Counted from the stretch's first letter, positions 7,456 through 17,140 are shown. The stretch: 64,000 nucleotides of DNA from CAWBCI01 sp963787195 (GCA_963787195.1 CAWBCI010000055.1:1-64000); one strand, 5' to 3'. Notes: generated by a model from the sequence alone, not told the origin. Numbers and translations are program-made.

Positions 7456-10400
7456 ATGTTTTTAATATATGATACTGAAACTACCGGTCTTCCAAGAAAT
7501 TATGAAGCGCCGGTAAGTGATCTCGATAACTGGCCAAGGCTGGTACAACTGGCCTGGCAACTGCATGATGCTGAAGGTAAGCTCATTGAAGCGAAAAGTT
7601 TTATTGTGAAACCGGAAGGATTTACCATTCCCTTCAATTCCGAAAAAATCCATGGCATATCTACTGCGAAAGCATTGCAGGATGGCAAGGACCTGAAAAT
7701 TGTCCTGGAAGAATTTGTAAATGCACTGGATCGTGCTGAAATAGTAGCGGCTCATAATATTGATTTCGACCTGAATATTATCGGGGCTGAATTTATACGA
7801 TCTGGTTTTTCTGATCATTTTAAGGATAAAAAACAGATTTGTACCAAGATAGAATCAGTCGACTATTGCGCCCTTCCTGGGGGCAGGGGAGGTGGCTTTA
7901 AATGGCCACAATTATCAGAACTGCACCAGAAGCTTTTCGGTAAAAGCTTCGAGGATGCTCATAATGCTGCTGCCGATGTGGTGGCCACAGCCCGGTGCTT
8001 CCTGGAACTAATCCGGATTGGAGTCATTGGTGCTGATAAATTGGGTATGGATCCAGGAGCCATGGAAGAATTTATGCTTGCCAACTCTTCCCAGGTGCAA
8101 GCGGTTAATATTGAAGTTGAGTCAAATAAGACTGTAGATGAGAAATCGGATCACGATCTGATTACTGAAATGCAATTCGGGCAGGATACGGGACCTACCG
8201 ATTCACTTTTTTGTCATCTTCATCTGCATTCACAATATTCAGTTCTGCAGGCAACGCCTTCCATTAAAGAGATCATCGCAACGGCCATTGAATTTAAGAT
8301 GCCCGCTGTTGCACTTACCGACCACGGAAATATGTATGGTGCATTCAGCTTTGTTACAAAAGCCCAGGAGAAGAATATCAAGCCCATTGTCGGTTGTGAG
8401 CTCTACGTGGCTGAAGAACGTAAAAAAAAGAAATTTACCAAGGATAATCCTGACCTGAGGCATACGCAACTGCTTCTGGCTAAAAATATTAGCGGCTATT
8501 TCAATCTATCCCGCCTTTCTTCCCTGGGATTTATCGAAGGTATGTATGCCGGGTTCCCGAGGGTGGATAAAGAACTCATTGAAAAATACAAAGAGGGGCT
8601 TATTGCCACTACAGGCGGACTTCACTCGGAAATACCTGAGCTGATTCTGAATGTTGGGGAAACCCAGGCTGAAGAAGCTTTTAAATACTGGCACGGGCTG
8701 TTCGGAGATGATTTTTATGTGCAACTGAACCGCCATGGGCAGGAAGAAGAAGACCGGGCTAATGAAGTATTGCTTCGATTTGCAGCGAAATATGGTGTGA
8801 AAGTTATCGCTGCAAATAATGTCTACTATGTGCGTAAGGAAGATGCGGATGCCCAGGATATTTTACTTTGCGTGCAAAGCGGCGAGTACCAGTCAACCCC
8901 TATAGGACATGGACGGGGAACCCGCTTCGGTTTTCCTAACCATGAATACTATTTTAAAAGTCAGGATGAAATGCGCAAGCTTTTCAGGGATATTCCGGAA
9001 GCTATTGACAACATCGGTGGACTGATTGATAAGATAGAGAATTATAAACTCAATCGGAGTGCCCTTATGCCCGACTATCCATTGCCTGAGGGTTTTTCTG
9101 ACCCCAATGAATACCTGGCTTATCTGACCTATAAGGGGGCTGAAAAAAGATATAAGGAAATAACAGATGAGATCAGGGAAAGGATAGATTTCGAATTGCA
9201 AATTATCCGTAATATGGGCTATCCCGGCTATTTTCTAATTGTACAAGATTTTCTCAACCAGGCCCGCAATATGGATGTGTCGGTAGGCCCCGGAAGGGGA
9301 TCTGCTGCAGGCTCGGTAGTTGCTTATTGTCTTAAGATTACGGACGTTGACCCTCTTCAGTTTAACCTGCTGTTTGAACGTTTCCTGAATCCCGACCGTG
9401 TCTCTTTGCCCGATATAGACATTGACTTTGATGAGGACGGCCGCGAACGCATCCTGAAATGGGTAGTGGAGAAATATGGTTCCAACCGGGTTGCCCAGAT
9501 CATCACCTTCGGTAAAATGGCCCCTAAAATGGCCATACGCGATATTTCCAGAGTGAAGCAATTGCCCCTGAGTGAGGCTGACAGGCTTGCCAAACTGGTA
9601 CCTGGAACACCAGGCACCACTTTTATAAAAGCCTATAAGGAAGTCCCTGAACTCTTGAAAGAAAGAAAGAACGGGGAGGCCCTGGTGATGGATATTCTCA
9701 AAAACGCTGAATTACTTGAAGGAACTATCCGGAATACCGGGACCCATGCCTGTGGCATTATCATCGGAAAGGAAAACCTTCTGGATTTGATTCCTCTTAG
9801 CCTGACCAAGGATTCCGAGCTGCTTGCCACTCAATATGACGGCGGGCAAATTGAAGATGTGGGTATGCTGAAAATGGACTTCCTCGGGCTGAAAACCCTT
9901 TCCATCATTAAAGACTCTATCGAAAATATTAAACTTTCCAGATCTGAAAACTTAGATATTGAAGCTATCCCAATGGATGATGAGAAGACCTATAATCTCT
10001 TTGCCCATGGTGATACCAGCGGAATATTTCAGTTCGAATCCGACGGTATGAAAAAGCATCTTCGTGATTTGAAGCCCAATCGCTTTGAGGATCTTATAGC
10101 TATGAATGCCCTTTACCGGCCCGGGCCTATGGAATATATTCCCAGCTATATCCGCAGAAAGCATGGTATGGAAAAGATAGAATACGATATCCCGGTTATG
10201 GAGGAAATCCTCAAAGAAACCTATGGTATTACTGTTTACCAGGAACAAGTCATGTTGCTTTCACAGAAACTTGCAGGATTTACCAAGGGAGAAGCTGACT
10301 CCCTCCGTAAAGGCATGGGGAAAAAGAAGAAAGATATATTGGACGAGCTTAAACCTAAATTTTTCGAAGGAGCCCTCGGGAATGGGTACACCAAAGAGAC

Positions 10401-11685
10401 GATTGAAAAAATATGGGTGGACTGGGAATCCTTTGCAAATTATGCATTCAATAAATCACATTCCACTTGCTACGCTATAGTATCATACCGGATGGCTTAT
10501 CTGAAAGCCCATTACCCGGCTGAATTCATGGCAGCAGTATTGAGCCGCAATCTGAGTGATATTAAAAAGATTACCTTTTTTGTGGACGAATGTAAACATA
10601 TCGGGATATCAGTTTTAGGACCGGATGTAAATGAGAGTTTTCAGAATTTCGTCGTGAATAAAAAAGGGGAGATACGTTTTGGTATGGCTGCAATTAAAGG
10701 TGTGGGTGAATCAGCCGTTAAGTCAATGATTGAGGAGAGAATGGAAAATGGTCCCTTTCAATCAATTTTCGATTTTACTAAAAGGATCAATTTAAGGGCT
10801 GTAAATAAAAGAGCCATGGAAGTTCTGGCTAAAGCGGGTGCATTCGATTGTTTTGAAGGCATTCACCGGGCGCGTTACTTTTTTCCTGAAAATTCAGATG
10901 AGCCATCATTTCTGGAAAAAATTATCCGGCACGCTAATTTATTTCATGAAAAAAATCTGGCCTCCCAGCATTCACTTTTTGGAGATGAAGTGAGTATTGA
11001 TCTTCCTGATCCTGAAATCCCTGATTGTGAGCCATGGAGCATGACCCGGCAGCTCAAACTGGAAAAGGAAGTCACCGGCTTCTATATTTCAGGACATCCA
11101 TTGGACAATTATAAAATAGAGATCAGTACTTTTTGTACTGTGAACCTGGAAACATTGCAGGCAGGCCTTTCTAACTTCCTGAACCGACAGATTATTTTTG
11201 CAGGGATGATCATCAGCTCCGAACAGCGTACCGCGAAATCCGGAAAGACTTTCGGAGTATTTGAAATGGAAGATTTTTCTGATTCCATCCGCCTGACTCT
11301 TTTCTCTGAGGAATTTCTGAAACTCAAACATTTTCTAGAAGAAGGCAGGCAGGTATTGGTAAAAGCCCGGGTAGAACAGAACCGGAATAACCCGAATCGT
11401 TTGGAGATCAAAGTGGTCAGCATGATGTTGCTTGAAGAAGTTATGGAAAAATTTGTAAAGAGTGTTAAGATTAGTCTCCCGTTGACCGATATCAGGGCAG
11501 ATTTTCCGGAAAACCTGGAAAAGGTAATCAAGCTATATCCAGGTAAGTGTGAATTGAAATTAAGGATAGAAGATACGGATCAGAAAATCACACTGGACCT
11601 TTCACCTAAAAGGCTCAGGATCGATCCGAAAGCTTTCATTCATGCCATGAAGTCTTTTCCTGATATTGATCTGTCAATCAATTAA
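7456..11685 (+). CDS. dnaE: DNA polymerase III alpha subunit with fused N-terminal 3'-5' exonuclease
   Basis: A 1409-residue replicative polymerase, longer than E. coli DnaE (1160). Residues 1-185 form a DnaQ-like exonuclease: D-T-E-T-T-G (ExoI, residues 6-11), A-H-N-I-D-F-D (ExoII, about 97), and H-N-A-A-A-D (ExoIII, about 169). A linker leads to the PHP domain (H-L-H-L-H-S about 253; A-L-T-D-H-G-N). The polymerase core has G-P-G-R-G-S-A-A-G-S (about 610) and the catalytic P-D-I-D-I-D-F (about 652). A helix-hairpin-helix and an OB-fold region follow, ending with weak similarity. The exonuclease triad looks intact, while two usual PHP histidines are Tyr and Gln (see findings). It is transcribed away from rpsP and followed by trxA. 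Confidence 0.96.
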   Translation: MFLIYDTETTGLPRNYEAPVSDLDNWPRLVQLAWQLHDAEGKLIEAKSFIVKPEGFTIPFNSEKIHGISTAKALQDGKDLKIVLEEFVNALDRAEIVAAHNIDFDLNIIGAEFIRSGFSDHFKDKKQICTKIESVDYCALPGGRGGGFKWPQLSELHQKLFGKSFEDAHNAAADVVATARCFLELIRIGVIGADKLGMDPGAMEEFMLANSSQVQAVNIEVESNKTVDEKSDHDLITEMQFGQDTGPTDSLFCHLHLHSQYSVLQATPSIKEIIATAIEFKMPAVALTDHGNMYGAFSFVTKAQEKNIKPIVGCELYVAEERKKKKFTKDNPDLRHTQLLLAKNISGYFNLSRLSSLGFIEGMYAGFPRVDKELIEKYKEGLIATTGGLHSEIPELILNVGETQAEEAFKYWHGLFGDDFYVQLNRHGQEEEDRANEVLLRFAAKYGVKVIAANNVYYVRKEDADAQDILLCVQSGEYQSTPIGHGRGTRFGFPNHEYYFKSQDEMRKLFRDIPEAIDNIGGLIDKIENYKLNRSALMPDYPLPEGFSDPNEYLAYLTYKGAEKRYKEITDEIRERIDFELQIIRNMGYPGYFLIVQDFLNQARNMDVSVGPGRGSAAGSVVAYCLKITDVDPLQFNLLFERFLNPDRVSLPDIDIDFDEDGRERILKWVVEKYGSNRVAQIITFGKMAPKMAIRDISRVKQLPLSEADRLAKLVPGTPGTTFIKAYKEVPELLKERKNGEALVMDILKNAELLEGTIRNTGTHACGIIIGKENLLDLIPLSLTKDSELLATQYDGGQIEDVGMLKMDFLGLKTLSIIKDSIENIKLSRSENLDIEAIPMDDEKTYNLFAHGDTSGIFQFESDGMKKHLRDLKPNRFEDLIAMNALYRPGPMEYIPSYIRRKHGMEKIEYDIPVMEEILKETYGITVYQEQVMLLSQKLAGFTKGEADSLRKGMGKKKKDILDELKPKFFEGALGNGYTKETIEKIWVDWESFANYAFNKSHSTCYAIVSYRMAYLKAHYPAEFMAAVLSRNLSDIKKITFFVDECKHIGISVLGPDVNESFQNFVVNKKGEIRFGMAAIKGVGESAVKSMIEERMENGPFQSIFDFTKRINLRAVNKRAMEVLAKAGAFDCFEGIHRARYFFPENSDEPSFLEKIIRHANLFHEKNLASQHSLFGDEVSIDLPDPEIPDCEPWSMTRQLKLEKEVTGFYISGHPLDNYKIEISTFCTVNLETLQAGLSNFLNRQIIFAGMIISSEQRTAKSGKTFGVFEMEDFSDSIRLTLFSEEFLKLKHFLEEGRQVLVKARVEQNRNNPNRLEIKVVSMMLLEEVMEKFVKSVKISLPLTDIRADFPENLEKVIKLYPGKCELKLRIEDTDQKITLDLSPKRLRIDPKAFIHAMKSFPDIDLSIN

Positions 11686-11740
11686 CAGGACTGATTTGAT
11701 TTTTCATTCTTTAAAATCAAATATTTAAAAGGAATAATAT

Positions 11741-11748
11741 TAATTTTG
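11741..11748 (+). promoter_or_regulatory. candidate -7 promoter element of trxA
   Basis: TAATTTTG matches TAnnTTTG, 35 bp before the trxA ATG in the 98-bp gap after dnaE. No clear -33 element is seen. Confidence 0.4.
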
Positions 11749-11783
11749 ACCTCTTAATGTTTAATTCATAAATTAATTCTGAT

Positions 11784-12101
11784 ATGGCTTTAGAAATCAC
11801 AGATGCGAATTTTCAGGAAACGGTATTGAACTCAGATAAGCCGGTTATTGTTGACTTCTGGGCAGAATGGTGCGGACCTTGCAGAATGGTTGGCCCGATC
11901 GTAGAAGAAATCGGACGGGACTATTCAGATAAGGTGGTAGTTGGGAAACTGAATGTCGATTATAACCCGGGCGTTACAGGAAAGTACAATATCCGCAATA
12001 TCCCGACAATACTTTTCTTTAAAGGTGGAGAAGTTGTCGATAAACAAGTAGGGGCTGTCCCTAAACAAATACTGGTCGGAAAAATCCAACCCTATTTGTA
12101 A
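11784..12101 (+). CDS. trxA: thioredoxin
   Basis: A 105-residue cytoplasmic thioredoxin with the redox motif W-C-G-P-C (residues 31-35) inside V-D-F-W-A-E-W-C-G-P-C, the buried Asp (V-I-V-D-F-W) and the cis-proline segment N-I-P-T-I-L-F-F (about 73-80). Length and motif are canonical. No signal peptide. It reduces protein disulfides with electrons from thioredoxin reductase, which is not in this window. It lies between dnaE and a DUF58 gene on the same strand but has its own terminator. Confidence 0.96.
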   Translation: MALEITDANFQETVLNSDKPVIVDFWAEWCGPCRMVGPIVEEIGRDYSDKVVVGKLNVDYNPGVTGKYNIRNIPTILFFKGGEVVDKQVGAVPKQILVGKIQPYL

Positions 12102-12114
12102 TAATATACTTCTG

Positions 12115-12161
12115 AAAAAATCTGGCAGATAGTCCACCGGAAGATTTGCCAGATTTTTTTT
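12115..12161 (+). terminator. intrinsic terminator of trxA
   Basis: AAAAAATCTGGCA (12115-12127) pairs with TGCCAGATTTTTTT (12148-12161) around a 20-nt spacer, followed by T residues, directly after trxA. It ends 17 bp before the DUF58 start, which therefore may depend on read-through or a promoter overlapping the hairpin. Confidence 0.8.
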
Positions 12162-12177
12162 AATGTATACCAGGTAA

Positions 12178-13113
12178 ATGAATTTTTCACTCGACAGAAA
12201 CCGTCTCGAACAATTTGGTTCTCTTGAATTCCATGCCCGCCAGGTGGTCGAGGGATTTATAGTGGGCCTCCATAAAAGTCCCTTCCATGGTTTTAGTGTG
12301 GAATTTGCCGAACATCGTCTTTATAATACCGGGGAATCAATAAAGCATATTGATTGGAAACTTTTTGGCCGGACTGATAAAATGTTCGTTAAGCGTTATG
12401 AAGAAGAGACAAATCTGCGTTGTCAGATCATCATTGATCATTCCTCTTCCATGTATTTTCCGGTGAAATTAAAACCCAGTCTTGACGATCCCAACAAGAT
12501 TACCTTTTCAATTTATGCTGCGGCTGCACTTATGAGCCTTTTGAGGAAACAAAGGGACGCTGTTGGTCTGACTGTGTTTTCCGACCAGATTACACTGAAC
12601 ACTCAGTCTAAATCCAGCTCGGTCCATTTTAAATATCTGTATTCGGAACTGGAGAAAATGCTACTGCCTGAACCTCCTGAGTCAATGCGCCATACCAACA
12701 TTACTGCAACTCTTCATACTATAGCTGACAGTATTCATAAGCGTTCGCTGGTAGTTCTGTTTAGTGATATGTTTGACAGTAGCATCAATCCTGATGAGCT
12801 GTTCAATGCATTGCAGCATTTGAAACACAATAAGCATGAAGTGATACTCTTTCACGTTGTGGATCAAAAACATGAACTGGATTTCGATTATGATAACCGC
12901 CCTTACAAATTTATCGATATGGAATCCGGGCAACAGATTAAAGTCAATCCAAATGAGGTGAAGAAGGAGTACATTAAATCAGTTGCGGCATTTAAAAATG
13001 ATCTGAAGATGCGCTGTGGGCAATATCGCATCGATTTTATTGAAGCTGATATAAACAAGGGTTTTGAACAGGTATTACTTCCTTATCTTCTAAAACGTGA
13101 AAAAATGTTCTGA
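12178..13113 (+). CDS. DUF58 domain protein (vWA-like fold)
   Basis: A 311-residue soluble protein of the DUF58 family. It has the family core R-L-Y-N-T-G-E-S-I-K-H-I-D-W-K-L-F-G-R-T-D (about residues 43-70), then K-R-Y-E-E-E-T-N and a vWA-like metal site I-I-I-D-H-S-S-S-M (about 86-94), followed by L-V-V-L-F-S-D-M-F-D. DUF58 proteins are usually encoded beside a MoxR AAA+ ATPase and Bat-type vWA proteins, but none is found here, so this is an orphan copy. No transmembrane segment is seen. Function is not established for the family beyond the MoxR association. Confidence 0.88.
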   Translation: MNFSLDRNRLEQFGSLEFHARQVVEGFIVGLHKSPFHGFSVEFAEHRLYNTGESIKHIDWKLFGRTDKMFVKRYEEETNLRCQIIIDHSSSMYFPVKLKPSLDDPNKITFSIYAAAALMSLLRKQRDAVGLTVFSDQITLNTQSKSSSVHFKYLYSELEKMLLPEPPESMRHTNITATLHTIADSIHKRSLVVLFSDMFDSSINPDELFNALQHLKHNKHEVILFHVVDQKHELDFDYDNRPYKFIDMESGQQIKVNPNEVKKEYIKSVAAFKNDLKMRCGQYRIDFIEADINKGFEQVLLPYLLKREKMF

Positions 13114-13114
13114 C

Positions 13115-15202
13115 CTAAAGACTGATCCTTAACTGCAATTCAAGGTCAGTCTTATGATTCCCGTCAATTTCATTCAATCCTGAACCAATCTTATCGCGGT
13201 TAAAGTATTTAGTGTAACCTAGTTTCAACCAGGCCTGAAGGAAAACTGCCGGCTTCCAGGTCAGCAGCAGACATGTCCTGGCCCCCTGGTAATAATAGGA
13301 TGCTGAAGTATAGGAATAAGGCATAGAATTTTCATAAACATAGATTCTTGCGCTGAAGTCATCAGTATCGAATATGCTCAACCTGCACCAGGCGGATAAT
13401 TTATCCGATCTAAAACTGAATTTGATATCCTGTATGAGGGCTAATCCATTGTGACTTTCAACTGCCGGTGTTTTCAGACGAATGAAATCAAGTTGCGTCT
13501 TACATTGAATTTTCGTGGAAGGAGTAGTTATCAGTCTTAATCTCAATGAATTTCTTGATTCAAAATCGGTAGGAGAGGTATAGGTGAATTCTGAGGGTAT
13601 ATTCACATCTGAACGACGACTTTTCCAGGAGATTTCCAAATAAGTCCAATAATTGATCCTTTTCCTGGCTATCAGATATATGCTTACTTCTCTGTCAGGG
13701 GCATCCAGACCATAACTTAGCCAGGGTTTCTTTGTATAATCAGCTCCTGCCTTTAAGTCAATTTTTCCCGGAAAAGAAGTTGAAATGCCCAGTCGGATCG
13801 ATTTTAAATTGCTTGCACCATCGGGACCGGAACTGTTTTGAGGATTTTGATAGTCCTTTCCGTAATTGCATATGAAAAGAGAAAGACGAAGCGCAGGATG
13901 AAGGATCCATTCCATTGATGACTGTCCGGCAAGACCTCCGTTATGGCTTCTGGAAACTTCGCCTGACAGAGTCATTCTGCCAAGATGGAGCAAGTACTCG
14001 ATGCCCAGGGTCATGTATGAATTTCCATTGAATCTATAGTTTGTATATACCGGACCTTCCGGATTTCGCATGGAATTGTATTTTCCTTTCAAACCTATTA
14101 GCCCTATTCTGAAATGCCTGTTCTGGTAAGTAATATATGAACCCCAAAGTGTTTCAATAAGAAGGTGCTTGTTATTAATTTCAGTTTCCATGCGATGATA
14201 GCCTGATTGGCTGAATCCGGAAAAAGTGAGCAGTTTGCCGCCTAAACTGTCAGTTACAGTTCCTGAGGGATCAAGCTTATTCCGGGAGAAAAACAGGCCG
14301 ATACTGATATTTTTATACATAGTATTAATCGCGGCGCCTCGTAGAAACCGGCATTCATTCATAGAAGTATGAGGCTTTAAACCTCCCGGGTAAATTATGC
14401 TGCTGAAAGGATCCCGGCTGAATAATTGAGAACTCCATAGACTTAGTCCCTGGCCGAATTTTAACTGAAAATCGCCTATGCAGAGGCTTTTAATAAATTT
14501 AAAGTCTCTTATTTGAAAATATCCTGAATAGTAATCTGTCATAGGGATCGACATTCCACCATTACCTGGGTTTTTGGAAAGCAGAGGTTCATATGCATCT
14601 TTTTCCATTCTGAATCCAACTCTGATCTTTTTACCCAATTCCAAATCATAGCGTAGCCCGGAATAATATGGCTGAGAAAGTGTTGGACTACTTGAGTCCC
14701 TGGTATTTTTTCCGGATTTATTTCCAAATGCTTTTTCTGCAGTTGTTTTGAAGGTCAGAAAAATTTCCTGACTGACTTTCTTTGATTTTCTGCCTGAAAG
14801 ATTGTTCTTATCAATAAAAACACAAGGCATCAGACTCCTGACTGTGGATTCATCCCAGCCATCTATATATAATAATTCATAGAGGCTCAGAAGATCCCCA
14901 AAAATATATCTGTATTCATTTAATTTATTTAACTGGTAATTACTTATGAGATTAAGACTAGCCAACAGCTGTAAATCTGCTTCTGAATTGATGCCGACCG
15001 GATGTATTAGCAGATCGGCCCATTCATTTTCTCTTTCTTCATAGCTTCCTTCATTGCTTTCAGGATCCGGATCGAAAAGAATCATTTGATCTTCTTCGGA
15101 AGACCTTCTTTCAAATTGTCTTGTGTCTTGCGCTGAAGCATTTGCCATAAATATCATCAACAAGATGAAAGACAATATTTTTATAGAAGCTAAATCTTTC
15201 AT
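13115..15202 (-). CDS. outer-membrane protein with N-terminal helix-hairpin-helix region
   Basis: A 695-residue exported protein. A signal peptide (I-L-S-F-I-L-L-M-I-F-M-A-N-A-S-A-Q) is followed by an acidic segment. Residues about 70-130 resemble ComEA-type helix-hairpin-helix repeats (L-A-S-L-N-L-I-S-N-Y-Q-L-N-K-L-N-E-Y, then L-L-S-L-Y-E-L-L-Y-I-D-G-W). The remainder is rich in alternating aromatic/polar beta-strand patterns ending in L-Q-L-R-I-S-L, typical of a C-terminal outer-membrane barrel. Its start overlaps the stop of the upstream barrel gene by one base (TAATG), so the two are translationally coupled. Such proteins are widespread in Bacteroidota but I know of no assigned function. 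Confidence 0.72.
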   Translation of the reverse strand: MKDLASIKILSFILLMIFMANASAQDTRQFERRSSEEDQMILFDPDPESNEGSYEERENEWADLLIHPVGINSEADLQLLASLNLISNYQLNKLNEYRYIFGDLLSLYELLYIDGWDESTVRSLMPCVFIDKNNLSGRKSKKVSQEIFLTFKTTAEKAFGNKSGKNTRDSSSPTLSQPYYSGLRYDLELGKKIRVGFRMEKDAYEPLLSKNPGNGGMSIPMTDYYSGYFQIRDFKFIKSLCIGDFQLKFGQGLSLWSSQLFSRDPFSSIIYPGGLKPHTSMNECRFLRGAAINTMYKNISIGLFFSRNKLDPSGTVTDSLGGKLLTFSGFSQSGYHRMETEINNKHLLIETLWGSYITYQNRHFRIGLIGLKGKYNSMRNPEGPVYTNYRFNGNSYMTLGIEYLLHLGRMTLSGEVSRSHNGGLAGQSSMEWILHPALRLSLFICNYGKDYQNPQNSSGPDGASNLKSIRLGISTSFPGKIDLKAGADYTKKPWLSYGLDAPDREVSIYLIARKRINYWTYLEISWKSRRSDVNIPSEFTYTSPTDFESRNSLRLRLITTPSTKIQCKTQLDFIRLKTPAVESHNGLALIQDIKFSFRSDKLSAWCRLSIFDTDDFSARIYVYENSMPYSYTSASYYYQGARTCLLLTWKPAVFLQAWLKLGYTKYFNRDKIGSGLNEIDGNHKTDLELQLRISL

Positions 15203-16062
15203 TATTTCTTTGATTTTGAATGTCCTGGAAGAAAAATCAGGGAGATTTGAGGAGTATATCCAAGGTATTGATGCTGGCAGGCTGAAATGTCCAGCTGAAT
15301 TAGATTAAATTTAATTCCTGCCCCAAAGCTGAGACTGAAAGGGAACATCCGTATTCCCAAGCGTGCAGCGAACTTATCAAGAATTTCATATTCCAATGCG
15401 GCCTGATAACTCAGGTCAAAGCCGCTTTCTTTCTGAATTCCGGCCATCACCATCAGATTAGCTGAATAGGTATAGCGGATCCCTGTTGAAAAGCGTGCGG
15501 GCAGTTCCATGGCATCACGGCTTTTGAGGGAAGTCAGTATTGGATTGTCAGCTTCCAGGCCAAAACTGATTTTTTTATTTAGATGTAAAAGCAATCCCAG
15601 GTCAAAACTCAGCCATTGATCCCTTGTGCCTGTTTCCGATACCACTGACGAAAGATAGTTGAGCCTGAGTCCTGCCTGGAATGATTTGGAAAATTTCCTG
15701 CCATAGGAAAAGCCGGCTTGCATTTCCTTATAAGCTGACCATCCCAGGTAATTGAAATTCAGACCAAAACTACCTGAGCCCGCAGCCAAAGCTGCCACTA
15801 AAGTATAAGAAGACAATTCCTTTATCAGGAATTTCTGCTCGGCAGTCAGTCCAAATGACCACCTTGAAATAGACCCCAAACCGGCAGGATTATTTTGCGC
15901 ACTCCAGTAATCTTCCAGGACTACGCTTAAACCTGAAACAGCTGCGGAACGAGCCCCTGCTGCTGAGGGGAAATTGCCTGCACTGCATGGGAATATAGCT
16001 TGCCATAAGCAAAGCAAAAATAAAATTGACCGCTTAAATAGAAAATAATTATTTGAGTTCAT
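15202..16062 (-). CDS. outer-membrane beta-barrel protein, PorV/PorQ-like
   Basis: A 286-residue protein with a signal peptide (L-F-L-L-C-L-W-Q-A-I-F-P-C-S-A-G) and the motif A-A-G-A-R-S-A-A-V-S-G-L-S-V-V-L-E-D-Y-W-S-A-Q-N-N-P-A-G-L, split here to keep it readable, that marks the N-terminus of PorV/PorQ/FadL-like barrels in Bacteroidota. The rest alternates short hydrophobic strands with glycine turns. Members include the T9SS shuttle protein PorV, but this one is shorter and unlinked to known por genes, so a specific T9SS role is not claimed. It is the first gene of a two-gene unit with the downstream barrel protein. Confidence 0.72.
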   Translation of the reverse strand: MNSNNYFLFKRSILFLLCLWQAIFPCSAGNFPSAAGARSAAVSGLSVVLEDYWSAQNNPAGLGSISRWSFGLTAEQKFLIKELSSYTLVAALAAGSGSFGLNFNYLGWSAYKEMQAGFSYGRKFSKSFQAGLRLNYLSSVVSETGTRDQWLSFDLGLLLHLNKKISFGLEADNPILTSLKSRDAMELPARFSTGIRYTYSANLMVMAGIQKESGFDLSYQAALEYEILDKFAARLGIRMFPFSLSFGAGIKFNLIQLDISACQHQYLGYTPQISLIFLPGHSKSKK

Positions 16063-16142
16063 TTTGAAAACTTTTTCATGTTTATCCTGTTTATTTTGTT
16101 TTATACCTGTCGCTTAACCAACTTTATTTTAAATTTTGCAAA

Positions 16143-16799
16143 ATGAATAAGTTGATATTGGATTTTCTCCATGAGTTAAAAGAAAATAATGATCGTGACT
16201 GGTTTCAGGCACATAAGAAGGATTATGAAAATTCCCGGAAATTGTTTGAGGCATTGGTTAATGATCTGATCCCATCTATAAGGGAAATTGATCCTACAAT
16301 AGATTTGATAACTGCCAAAGATTGCGTTTTCAGGATATACAGGGATGTGAGGTTTTCAGGGGATAAGTCTCCCTATAAAAATAATATGGGGGCCTATATT
16401 GCCAGGGGTGGGAAAAAATCATTACTGGCTGGTTATTATGTACATGCCGAACCCGGTGAATCATTCCTTGCTGGTGGTATATGGATGCCACCTGTTGAAT
16501 CACTGAAAAAAATAAGGGAGGAGATCTATTATAATGCTGCTGAATTTAAAAATATTATTCATCATAAAAATTTTGAAAAATACTTCAATGGCTTCAGCGA
16601 TGAATATAAATTGGTAAATCCACCAAAAGGTTATTCAAAAGATTTTGCGGATATAGATTTGTTAAAATATAAAAGCTACGCTGTTGTACACATGGTCCCT
16701 GATGAACTATTTGTTTCGGCTCATTACAAAGAATATGCGTTGAAGGTTTTTGAGCAATTACATATTCTTAATGAATTTTTGAACAGGGCAATAAAATAA
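16143..16799 (+). CDS. DUF2461 domain protein
   Basis: A 218-residue cytosolic protein matching the DUF2461/TIGR02453 family over its whole length: F-L-H-E-L-K-E-N-N-D-R-D-W-F at the start, R-I-Y-R-D-V-R-F-S-G-D-K-S-P-Y-K-N-N at about residues 63-80, and a G-G-I-W-M-P-P segment about 112. The family has no established biochemical function. It is transcribed alone and divergently from the PorV-like operon; the upstream AAATTTTG is one base off a -7 consensus. Confidence 0.85.
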   Translation: MNKLILDFLHELKENNDRDWFQAHKKDYENSRKLFEALVNDLIPSIREIDPTIDLITAKDCVFRIYRDVRFSGDKSPYKNNMGAYIARGGKKSLLAGYYVHAEPGESFLAGGIWMPPVESLKKIREEIYYNAAEFKNIIHHKNFEKYFNGFSDEYKLVNPPKGYSKDFADIDLLKYKSYAVVHMVPDELFVSAHYKEYALKVFEQLHILNEFLNRAIK

Positions 16800-16871
16800 G
16801 TCCCTCTTTGTCATGCTTCATGATTACTTTTTTTGATTAATAAATGGATTATTCCAAATTAAGTTACCGTT

Positions 16872-16936
16872 AACTTATTTATTTCGACCGTTAACTGATT
16901 AAACCTTGTGGGTTCATACAAATAGGCCTACTTTTG
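16872..16936 (+). promoter_or_regulatory. promoter and conserved upstream box of ncRNA copy 1
   Basis: -7 TACTTTTG (16929-16936) with TTG at 16906-16908 (20-nt spacing). Ending 27 nt before the -7 element is a 30-nt box (16872-16901) that aligns without gaps to 17141-17170 and 17639-17668; shared cores are AACTTATT, ACCGT and CTGATT. Confidence 0.7.
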
Positions 16937-16942
16937 CGATAA

Positions 16943-17094
16943 TTAATTGGTTAATTAATTCCTACTAAAGGACGGCTCTTGATTGGTTTTTTTCATAATT
17001 TATGGTTTAATTAATATCAAGAGTCCGACTCTCACCTCAAACTAGTAAGACTTGGCAAAAACGATCCCACTTGACGGTGGGATCGTTTTTTTTA
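16943..17094 (+). ncRNA. putative small RNA, tandem paralogue 1 of 3
   Basis: A unit of about 150 nt with no reading frame. It has stem 1, CTCTTGAT (16976-16983) with ATCAAGAG (17016-17023), enclosing a U-rich loop with GGTTTTTTTCATAATTT; then an unpaired linker CTCACCTCAAA-C-TAGTAAGACTTGGC; then a terminator hairpin ACGATCCCAC (17061-17070) with GTGGGATCGT (17077-17086) and eight T's. The 5' end is inferred from the promoter, so it is approximate. Two further copies follow. The family is not one I recognise. Confidence 0.75.
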
Positions 17095-17140
17095 TATTAT
17101 TTTATCTTATTCAGCCAGGTAAAAAATATCCCTGACCATA

